From assembly GCF_018424685.1 (NCBI RefSeq), contig NZ_QTKX01000002.1, forward strand, positions 434,001 to 498,000: DNA of 64,000 nucleotides, given 5' to 3'. The notes under the pieces were generated by a model. That model had not been told where the DNA came from, did not search any database, and saw nothing but the letters and a program-made list of their open reading frames with translations. This stretch comes from Mesobacillus boroniphilus. GTDB lineage: Bacteria > Bacillota > Bacilli > Bacillales > Cytobacillaceae. Below are positions 1-7,300 of the stretch, in pieces (the first letter of the stretch is position 1; each line of letters opens with the position of its first letter). A program made the position numbers and the translations under genes.

Positions 1-768
1 ATCAAAGCTAATGGAACTGTAGGCGTGGGAATCGAAGACAGAGTCCTTAAGGTAGAACTTGAAGATGCAACAGGCTGGGTGCTGCTTGCGGATGAAAATG
101 GCAACGAGTACTGGGGATTCATCGATCCTGAAACTGGTGAATTGGTAACTAGTGACTGGCTGAAATACGATGGCGACTGGTACTATTTCGATGAAGAAGG
201 TATCATGGCTACAGGCTGGATCAAGGTTAAAGGCAAATGGTACTATTTAAGTGAAAAAGAAGATAACCTTGGTGCTCTTGAAACTGGCTGGCAGAAGCAT
301 GGTAACCGCTGGCATTATTTCGATGAGGACGGCAATGCCAAGCTTGGCTGGTTCCGAGTAGGCGGCAAATGGTATTACTTCGATCCTAGTTCTGCAGAAA
401 TGAAAACTGGCTGGGTGAAGTGGAGCAACCAGTGGTACTTCCTTGATGCGGGTAATGGTGACATGAAGACTGGCTGGGTAAAAACAGGCGGAAAGTGGTA
501 TATGCTTGGAAAAGATGGCGCCATGAAAACTGGATGGGTAAAATCCGGTAAAGACTGGTACTACCTGAATGCCAAGACTGGCGCAATGGCAACTGGCTGG
601 GTTAAGGATAAAGGAAAGTGGTACTTCCTTGATGGCAGCGGTGCAATGAAGACCGGCTGGGTAAAAACAGGCGGCAAATGGTACTATCTGTTCAATGATG
701 GAAGCATGGCAGTCAATACCAAGGTTGGAAAATACAAAGTTGGTAAAGACGGAGCATGGATTCAATAA
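1..768 (+). CDS. Choline-binding-repeat protein, C-terminal part (5' end outside window)
   Basis: The frame is open from the first base, so the gene begins upstream and only the last 255 residues are seen. A GTG at 25 is available but has no reason to be the start. The visible part is almost entirely about ten tandem repeats of roughly 20 residues (GWxxxxGKWYYLxxxGxMxT), the choline-binding/CW_binding_1 type. It ends with a cap reading MAVNT...GYKVGxDGAWIQ-like, shared with the other repeat proteins here and similar to the tail of pneumococcal PspA-type proteins. The repeats would hold the protein non-covalently on phosphocholine-bearing wall polymers. The catalytic or adhesive domain, if any, is out of view. 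Confidence 0.85.
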   Translation: MKANGTVGVGIEDRVLKVELEDATGWVLLADENGNEYWGFIDPETGELVTSDWLKYDGDWYYFDEEGIMATGWIKVKGKWYYLSEKEDNLGALETGWQKHGNRWHYFDEDGNAKLGWFRVGGKWYYFDPSSAEMKTGWVKWSNQWYFLDAGNGDMKTGWVKTGGKWYMLGKDGAMKTGWVKSGKDWYYLNAKTGAMATGWVKDKGKWYFLDGSGAMKTGWVKTGGKWYYLFNDGSMAVNTKVGKYKVGKDGAWIQ

Positions 769-780
769 TTAAATGAACGA

Positions 781-812
781 AAAGGCTGTCCTTAAATGGG
801 CAGCCTTTTTTG
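781..812 (+). terminator. Rho-independent terminator
   Basis: The stem AAGGCTGTCC / GGGCAGCCTT is closed by a short loop and followed by a T run. It ends the preceding repeat-protein gene. Confidence 0.85.
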
Positions 813-933
813 TATAATGAATACTCTTTTATCATCGTTTTTTTCCTAGTGATTCTATAGTATATCGCTGTGATTATTAGTAGTGAATCTATGCAAAAAC
901 GCAGGATAGATCGCGGACTTTAATAAATGTTAA

Positions 934-984
934 AATTCTACGTCTCAAGACCTAGAAGACATTACAATCCAAGTCTGTAGAATT
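934..984. repeat. Intergenic inverted repeat
   Basis: AATTCTAC (934-941) is repeated inverted as GTAGAATT (977-984). Nothing else recognisable was seen in the gap between the terminator at 781-812 and xpaC at 1132. It could be an operator or a weak RNA stem; no function is assigned. Confidence 0.35.
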
Positions 985-1131
985 CCCACACATTTTCAGT
1001 TATTGTATGTATAAGGAAAAATATTTCCAAAAGGCGGATTTCATGAAACATTCTTAATATCCAATTCGTATTATTAAGAAGTCCAATCACCACATTAAAA
1101 AGAGATTATTAGTCAGGAGTCGATCAAAAAA

Positions 1132-1782
1132 ATGAATCCATTCGTTTCATTTATAATACGAACTGCAGTGGCATTGCCGTCGTCCATTCTATTTTGGCTG
1201 TTGAGTTTTGCTGGATTTGATCAGACATTCCTTATATCGTCACTCATCGCGATTGCCGGAGGAGGTATCGTTTATGGGATAACGGGTGCCTATTTAAAGA
1301 ACAGGTTTCTTAAAAGGCATGGCTTAACGTATAAGGAATACAAATATATAAAGAAAAACCTTGATGATGCGAATACGAAGATCAAACGTTTGCAAAAGGC
1401 GCTTTTTACAATAAAGCATATCAGGTCATTAAAGCAGCGAATTGAGCTTCTGAGGATGACGAAAAATATTCAACGGCTGACGAGAAGGGAACCAAGAAGG
1501 TTTTACCAGGCTGAGAAGTTCTATTTTTCACATCTAGATTCCGTACTTGAGCTTTCTGAAAGATATGCCTTCCTATCATCCCAATCGAAGGCGAATCGAG
1601 AACTCGAATTCTCTCTTCGGGATACACAGGAAACACTGGAAGATTTGACAAAGGTTGTTGAGAAGGACTTGTATGAAGTACTGTCGAATGATATTAATCA
1701 TCTGAACTTTGAAATTGATGTCGCGAAGAACTCCATCAAAAAGTATAAGGAGCTTCCGGATGAGAGCAGGAGGTTAAAGTAA
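1132..1782 (+). CDS. xpaC: XpaC-like protein (5-bromo-4-chloroindolyl phosphate hydrolysis family)
   Basis: The 216-residue product has two hydrophobic segments near the N-terminus (about residues 10-30 and 33-55). A charged, helical, coiled-coil-rich region follows, as in B. subtilis XpaC. Despite the family name (hydrolysis of X-phosphate), the true biochemical role is not settled. It is directly followed by a TelA-family gene whose ATG overlaps this stop by one base (TAATG), the same xpaC-yaaN pairing seen in B. subtilis. Translational coupling is therefore likely. The pair is thought to act at the envelope in stress or toxic-anion tolerance. Identification is by overall pattern and by the neighbour. 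Confidence 0.75.
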   Translation: MNPFVSFIIRTAVALPSSILFWLLSFAGFDQTFLISSLIAIAGGGIVYGITGAYLKNRFLKRHGLTYKEYKYIKKNLDDANTKIKRLQKALFTIKHIRSLKQRIELLRMTKNIQRLTRREPRRFYQAEKFYFSHLDSVLELSERYAFLSSQSKANRELEFSLRDTQETLEDLTKVVEKDLYEVLSNDINHLNFEIDVAKNSIKKYKELPDESRRLK

Positions 1783-2951
1783 TGGCTGAAAAAGACCTAT
1801 TAAAGGATACAACCAATTTTATGGATGAGCTTCTCGAAAACCCTTTTGGTGATACTCACGAACTGACGGTTAAGCCACAACTAAAAGAAGAGGCCAAGGC
1901 CGTCAGGTTGATCGATGTAATCCCGCAGGAAAACAGGGAGCGGGCATATCAGCTTGCCGCCCAGATTGATCCGAAAAACCAGCAGGCGATGATCACTTAC
2001 GGCTCACAGGCTCAGGGGAAACTCCTAACTTTTTCACATGCCATGCTAGAGCATGTACAGAAAAAGGATGTCGGTGAGGTCGGTGACATCATTAATGATT
2101 TAATGAAGCGCCTGAATGAAATGAATCCTGAAGAACTGAGTCCGGAAAAACAATCTTTCTTTTCCAGGATTTTTGGCAAAATTTCTGGATCCGTTCAAGA
2201 AATACTGTCAAAATACCAAAAGACAAGTGCGCAGATCGACCGGATCAGCGTCAAGCTTGATCGCAGCAAGAATGTGCTTTTATCGGATATTGGCATGCTC
2301 GAGAAATTGTATGAAACAAATAAAGAGTATTTCAATGCTTTAAATATTTATATTGCGGCAGGGGAGCTAAAGCTGGAGGAACTGCATCAGAAAACGATCC
2401 CGGAACTGAAAAAGGCTGCGGAAACATCGCAGGACCAGATGAAGTTTCAGGAAGTAAATGATATGATTCAGTTCGCAGACCGACTTGATAAGAGGTTATA
2501 CGACCTGAAGTTAAGCCGTGAAATCACCATCCAGAGCGCGCCGCAAATCCGTTTGATCCAGAACACGAACCAGGCGCTCGTCGAGAAAATCCAGTCTTCG
2601 ATCGTTACGGCGATTCCGCTATGGAAAAACCAGGTGGCGATTGCCTTAACGTTGATCAGGCAGCGTCATGCAGTAGAAGCCCAAAAGCAGGTTTCAAAGA
2701 CAACGAACGATTTGCTGCTTAAAAACGCAGAAATGCTGAAAACTAATACAATTGAGACAGCTAAGGAAAATGAACGTGGCCTTGTTGACATCGAAACTCT
2801 GAAGAAAACGCAGGAAAACTTGATTACAACCCTTGAAGAAACCTTGAGAATCCAGCAAGAAGGCCGCACGAAACGCAGGCAGGCTGAACAAGACCTTGCA
2901 GCAATGGAAAATGAACTGAAGCTAAAACTTCTTGAGATTAAAGGAGACTAA
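1782..2951 (+). CDS. TelA/YaaN-family toxic anion resistance protein
   Basis: The 389-residue product is soluble and almost entirely helical, with no signal peptide. The order of blocks matches the TelA/KlaA family (B. subtilis YaaN/YceH): an N-terminal INPEN-like stretch, a central dimer-like helical bundle, and a C-terminal region rich in Q, E and K. The start ATG overlaps the xpaC stop and is served by AGGAGG within the end of xpaC. Family members are linked to tellurite and other stress resistance, but their mechanism is unknown. The gene ends at a strong bidirectional terminator. Confidence 0.8.
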   Translation: MAEKDLLKDTTNFMDELLENPFGDTHELTVKPQLKEEAKAVRLIDVIPQENRERAYQLAAQIDPKNQQAMITYGSQAQGKLLTFSHAMLEHVQKKDVGEVGDIINDLMKRLNEMNPEELSPEKQSFFSRIFGKISGSVQEILSKYQKTSAQIDRISVKLDRSKNVLLSDIGMLEKLYETNKEYFNALNIYIAAGELKLEELHQKTIPELKKAAETSQDQMKFQEVNDMIQFADRLDKRLYDLKLSREITIQSAPQIRLIQNTNQALVEKIQSSIVTAIPLWKNQVAIALTLIRQRHAVEAQKQVSKTTNDLLLKNAEMLKTNTIETAKENERGLVDIETLKKTQENLITTLEETLRIQQEGRTKRRQAEQDLAAMENELKLKLLEIKGD

Positions 2952-2953
2952 AA

Positions 2954-2993
2954 AAAAGGTGCTGCCCATGATAGAGGGCAGGCACCTTTTTAA
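2954..2993. terminator. Bidirectional rho-independent terminator
   Basis: AAAAAAGGTGCTGCCC pairs with GGGCAGGCACCTTTTT around a short loop. It has an A run on the left and a T run on the right, so it can stop both telA (plus) and the small minus-strand gene that converges on it. Confidence 0.85.
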
Positions 2994-3127
2994 ATTTGAT
3001 TCGCCATAACTGTCAAGAATGCACTCAAAACAATTGCAGTCAACAATAGAGAGGTATAGAGAATAAACTTTTTTCTCTTTTTTCTTTTAATCTTTGCTTC
3101 AGGCGTAAGCCAATAATAGTTTGACAT
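2990..3127 (-). CDS. 45-residue predicted single-pass membrane protein under c-di-GMP riboswitch control
   Basis: Reading the minus strand from ATG at 3127 gives 45 residues. There is a short N-terminal part (MSNYYWLTPEAK), a very basic stretch (KIKRKKRKK), one hydrophobic helix of about 22 residues and a short tail ending ANQI. AAAGGGG lies about 8 bases before the ATG. A c-di-GMP-I riboswitch and a SigD-type promoter sit immediately upstream, and the stop lies in the bidirectional terminator, so promoter, aptamer, gene and terminator form one compact unit. I do not recognise the family. The positive-inside rule places the N-terminus in the cytoplasm. The regulatory context makes it a likely real gene tied to motility or sessile switching. 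Confidence 0.75.
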   Translation of the reverse strand: MSNYYWLTPEAKIKRKKRKKFILYTSLLLTAIVLSAFLTVMANQI

Positions 3128-3150
3128 CAACAATTTCCCCTTTAATTGAT

Positions 3151-3226
3151 GGTAGCTGGCTGGCATTGTCGATGACAGAAGCCCCTATAGCTTTGCGTCA
3201 TTACCTTTCAGTAACTTTGCCCACTA
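3151..3226 (-). promoter_or_regulatory. c-di-GMP-I (GEMM-I) riboswitch
   Basis: On the minus strand the RNA reads GGGCAAAG, a small stem capped by a GAAA-type tetraloop (CTGAAAGG), then the hallmark GACGCAAAGC, TATAGGGGCT, a variable hairpin, and ATGCCAGCCAGCTACC. These are the conserved blocks of the class I cyclic-di-GMP aptamer. The gene's Shine-Dalgarno starts within about 10 bases of the aptamer end and no terminator lies between, so translational control is the simplest reading. Confidence 0.88.
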
Positions 3227-3232
3227 ACTAAT

Positions 3233-3259
3233 ATATCGGCAGGAAAGAAAAAGCATTAA
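3233..3259 (-). promoter_or_regulatory. SigD-type promoter for the riboswitch-controlled small gene
   Basis: The minus strand carries TTAA, a 15-base spacer, then GCCGATAT, against the SigD consensus TAAA-N15-GCCGATAT. The -10 is perfect and the -35 differs at one base. The predicted start site falls about 7 bases later, right at the first base of the aptamer. Confidence 0.75.
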
Positions 3260-3357
3260 TCCGTTCGACAAAATTATGGTGGTAACAGGTACTGCTACTT
3301 AAAATAATACTTAGTTTGTCGTAATTTGTCGATATACATGAGGTATTATTAGGTAAA

Positions 3358-3819
3358 TTATTTGTTGTAGTTCCATATTATTGTCCATTCTTTTTGATGT
3401 TTTACGACATATACCTCCTGGACGAAACTGAATTTCCCATACTTTCCGTTGTAGGTCTGGGTAACCAGAAATTTAACAGCGGTATTGAAGGGTTTTTCTC
3501 CTTTGGCTGGCCGCCAATTTTTTATTTCTTTTCCATCACTGACAGTAAAGTCAAATGAATCAGCACCAAAGTGGCCAATGAAGACATGAGAACGATCTTG
3601 TATGAAAGCGGGCTTGGGGAACCTCTCTTTCATATAGGGATGAAACAACTCCCAGGAACTTGAATAGTTATTCTTTTGTTCATATGAGTAAAATTCCTCT
3701 ACCGTATTTGCTGCACTGCCGCCAAAGGAAATTAGTAGCTTAAAAACAACCAAGGCAAGCCCGACTGCAGATAGCAATATTAAAATTACTGGAGAAAGAA
3801 TAGGCTTGTTCCTTCGCAT
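3358..3819 (-). CDS. [15 protein letters not shown] membrane-anchored protein with NTF2-like C-terminal domain
   Basis: The 153-residue product starts with a basic tail and one transmembrane helix (about residues 11-33). An extracytoplasmic domain of about 115 residues follows. Its pattern is an early EEFYSYEQ...W..LHPYMKERF helix, then alternating strands ending in VYVVKHQKEWTIIWNYNK. This resembles NTF2-like/DUF4878-type domains, but I do not recognise a named family. AGGAGA lies just before the ATG. The gene appears monocistronic. No terminator was clearly seen after its stop at 3358. Confidence 0.65.
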   Translation of the reverse strand: MRRNKPILSPVILILLSAVGLALVVFKLLISFGGSAANTVEEFYSYEQKNNYSSSWELFHPYMKERFPKPAFIQDRSHVFIGHFGADSFDFTVSDGKEIKNWRPAKGEKPFNTAVKFLVTQTYNGKYGKFSFVQEVYVVKHQKEWTIIWNYNK

Positions 3820-4125
3820 AAAATAATCTCCTCAAAAACTGTCTTTGTTAATAATTATGAAATCGTGACCAGAAATATACGGAAGGATTTCCTGGTTTAA
3901 ATTCCGGGATAAGTTAAGAGATAATGCGGAGTGAGTCAATGAAAGTGAATATAAAGATAGAAGATATTATGAGATATAAACTCTAGTTTTTATGCCTTTT
4001 TGTAATAATAGTAAGAAGTTTAAATGAGTCTAATGATATTTTTTGTTAATTTAATTCAAAAACTTGTAAATTTAGGTTAAAAGTCCGTGGATTTTGTTAA
4101 TATGTGTAGATATTTTTTAGTTAAC

Positions 4126-4131
4126 TATAAT
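4126..4131 (+). promoter_or_regulatory. Putative -10 box of the nuclease gene
   Basis: There is a perfect TATAAT with no good TTGACA at the expected distance. It would start transcription near 4139, at the base of the structured leader. The rest of the gap from 3820 to here is AT-rich and shows only a possible 15-codon ORF. Confidence 0.45.
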
Positions 4132-4138
4132 ACAATGA

Positions 4139-4240
4139 AAGGGTAGTATCAGAAAAAATAGCGAAGGAGGATGTGAGCAGGATCTACCGCATGGCCAAAA
4201 GATTAGTAGGTTCCTAATTTTATACTCCTTAATTTTTTTT
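4139..4240 (+). promoter_or_regulatory. Structured 5' leader with mutually exclusive stems (riboswitch-like)
   Basis: CTACC (4184-4188) can pair either with upstream GGTAG (4142-4146) or with downstream GTAGG (4206-4210). AAGGAG (4164-4169) can pair with CTCCTT (4225-4230), which alternatively forms a CCTTAA/TTAAGG hairpin around a T run. Switching pairings of this kind are typical of regulatory leaders. GGGTAGT at the 5' end and ACCGCATGGCC near the middle only loosely recall the ZTP motif, so no class is assigned. Confidence 0.4.
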
Positions 4241-4247
4241 AAGGTTT

Positions 4248-4263
4248 ATGGAAGCGCTACCAT
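4248..4263 (+). promoter_or_regulatory. Putative CcpA operator (cre)
   Basis: ATGGAAGCGCTACCAT matches the cre consensus WTGNAANCGNWNNCWW at every position and is nearly palindromic. It lies downstream of the putative promoter and before the nuclease gene, a position compatible with a roadblock type of catabolite repression. This is a motif match only. Confidence 0.45.
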
Positions 4264-4374
4264 TTAAAGCGTTTTTTAATAAATGGGGGGGCAGAGAGGG
4301 AATCTTGATAATAATTGTTGGCTATGGGAAGTCGGACGTCAAGCCACAACCAAAATGTTCCAATAAGGAGGAAA

Positions 4375-7300
4375 ATGAGATTGAACATGTTTAAGAAACA
4401 ATGGTTCGTCCTAATGACAATTTTCACATTGTTAGTAGGATACGCTGTTCCAATCGCTCAAGTAGTTAGTGCTGAGGCAAGCTATATTACTGTTGAAGAG
4501 GCTATAACGAATAATTCTGGCACTGCTACAGTTAAAGGTTATATTGTTGGATTTACGAAAGGGACAAATTCTTATCAGTTTGAAGGGCCATTTACTAGTG
4601 ATACCAATTTCGCTATCGCAGATAGCCCAACTGAAAGAGATCCAGCAAAAATCCTACCAGTACAGTTACCGTCAAGTCCTGCTTCGGTAAGACAGACATA
4701 TGGCTTACTATCTGCGCCAAGTGCTCTAGGTAAAGAAATTGTAGCTACAGGTACCTTAACGGCTTACTTTAATGTGCCTGGTTTGAAAACTCTTACAGCT
4801 ATCCAATTCTTCGGTGAAGAACCACCGCCACCACCTCCATTTGAAGGTATTGAAGGCTTAACAATTGCTGACATCCAGGGAGAATCTCACAGTTCCCCAT
4901 ATGCTGGTGAAAATGTTAAGGGTGTAGAAGGAATTGTCACTCATGTAGTTGATGGTTCAAACTTCTACATGCAATCAGCAACTGCTGACTCCAACCCTAA
5001 AACTGCGGAAGGTATCCTTGTTTATAAAGGGATGCATGGAGCTAAGGCTGGTGACCTTGTAAAAGTTAATGGACAAGTAAAAGAGTGGGTCCTAGATGGC
5101 TACTCCGATAAGCTTGACACTGACCTTGCGATGACAGAAATCAATGCATCGACAGGTTCGGTTGAAGTGGTTTCAAGCGGAAATGAACTGCCTGCAGCAG
5201 TCGTAATCGGCAAGGATGTACAACCTCCTACTCAAATCATTGATAATGATGCTTTTGGTGCATTCGATCCCCAAGAGGATGGAATCGATTTCTACGAAAG
5301 CCTTGAAGGTATGCGCATTGCGCTTGAGAACCCAACTGCAGTCGGACCTCAAAAATATGGTGAAATTCCGGTAATCATCGGAAAGGTTGAAGGAAAGACT
5401 TACACAGATGCTGGCGGTACAATCCTTTCAGAAGATAATTTCAACCCTGAAAGATTCCACCTATTAACTACCGACCGTAACTATGTTGTTAAAACTGGTG
5501 ACTCATTCGGCGGTACGGTTACTGGTGTAGTAAGCTATGGCTTTGGAAACTACAAAGTCCTCGTTTCAGAATTGCCGACAAAGATTGAAGGAACAAACCA
5601 GCGTGAAGAAGCTTCAATCGTTAAAGCAGACGACAAGCTTACTGTCGCTTCTTATAACATTGAAAACTTCACTGGAAATGACCAGGAAAAAGTTGATAAG
5701 ATTGCTGAGTCAATCGTAAATAACCTGAAAACTCCTGATATCATTGGTCTGGTTGAAGTCCAGGATAACAATGGACAAACTAATGATGGAACGGTTTCTG
5801 CAGACAAAAACTATGAAGCGTTGATTGCTTCGATTGTGGCTCATGGCGGTCCTGCTTACGAATGGACAGACATCGCTCCTGAAAATAATTTGGACGGTGG
5901 AGCTCCAGGAGGAAACATCCGTGTTGGATTCATCTACAATCCAGAGCGCGTAACTCTTAATGAAGGTATTAAAGGAACTGCAACTGAAGCAGTTGCATAC
6001 GAAAATGGTTCACTGACTCTTAACCCAGGAAGAATTGAACCTCAGAACGAAGCATTCGCATCAAGTCGTAAGCCATTGGCTGCTGAATTCACTTTTAATG
6101 GTGAAGAAGTGATTGTCATTGCGAACCACTTCAACTCAAAAGGCGGAGATCAGGGTCTTTTCGGAAAGAACCAGCCTCCTGTACTTGGCAGTGAAGTGCA
6201 GCGCATGAAGATCGCAAACGTCGTAAAAGGCTTCATCACTGATGTGTTAAGCAAAAATGAGAACGCTAACGTTGTTGTGCTTGGAGATTTGAATGACTTT
6301 GAATTCTCTAATCCGATTCAAACTCTAAAAGGTGACATTTTAACAAACCTTGTAGAAATGGTACCAAAAGCTGAACGTTATACGTACAACTATCAAGGAA
6401 ATGCTCAAGTTCTTGATCATATCCTTGCAACGAACAAATTGGCTGCTGGTGCAGAAGCTGATATCGTTCACCTTAACTCTCAATTCATGGAAGCGCACGG
6501 ACGTGTGAGTGACCATGATGCAGTATTGGCGCAGTTCAGTTTTGCTCCAGTACAAGAAGAAACATTCAAGCTTTCTGTCATGCACACAAATGACAGCCAT
6601 GCGAATGTTGAGAAGTACCCAAGACTTACAACAGCTGTTAACACAGTAAGAGAAACAAAGCCAAACGCGCTTCTTTTAGATGCTGGTGACGTGTTCTCTG
6701 GAACACTTTATTTCAATAAGTATCTTGGTCTTGCAGACATGGAATTCATGAATGCTCTTGGCTATGATGCTATGACTCTTGGAAACCATGAGTTTGACAA
6801 AGATTCAACTGTTCTATCAAACTTCATTAACGCAATGGAGTTCCCAATTGTAAGTGCGAACGTAAATGTAACAAATGATGAAATCCTTGCGCCGTTCTTC
6901 GCAGACGAAATCAGCTCTGCTCCAGTTGGCGGAAAGATTTACCCTGCGATCATCAAAGAAGTGGAAGGCGAAAAGGTTGGTATTTTCGGTTTGACGACTG
7001 AAGATACAGTATTCCTTTCTTCTCCATCAGAAGATATCGTGTTCGAAAAAGCAGTAGACAAAGCGAATGAAACAGTAGCTGCTCTTGAAGCCCAAGGCGT
7101 GAACAAGATTGTCCTAATCTCTCACTCAGGCTTCAACGTGGAAAAAGCTTTGGCTGAAGCTGTAAACGGCATCGACCTATTAGTCGGCGGCCACTCTCAT
7201 ACTAAGCTTGAAAAGCCTGTCCTGGTTGAAAAGGACGAGCCTACGGTTATCGTACAAGCGAACGAATACCTGAATTACCTTGGTGTAGTTGATGTGACAT

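Noticed and set aside
247..765. Minus-strand ORF of 172 codons antisense to the choline-binding repeats (and similar ones at 14236-14478, 9876-10103, 22441-22971)
   Set aside because: The repeat DNA is biased so that the antisense frames stay open. The predicted proteins only mirror the repeat period and have no ribosome binding sites.
3948..3990. 15-codon ORF after GGAGTGAG
   Set aside because: The ribosome binding site is good but the peptide is too short and without context to claim.
4139..4200. ZTP (pfl) riboswitch
   Set aside because: GGGTAGT and CCGCATGGCC only partly fit the conserved ZTP blocks, so it was left as an unclassified structured leader.
4315..4374. TTG at 4315 as start of the nuclease gene
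   Set aside because: It adds 20 polar residues before a normal signal peptide and lacks a ribosome binding site; AAGGAGG lies at 4365-4371.
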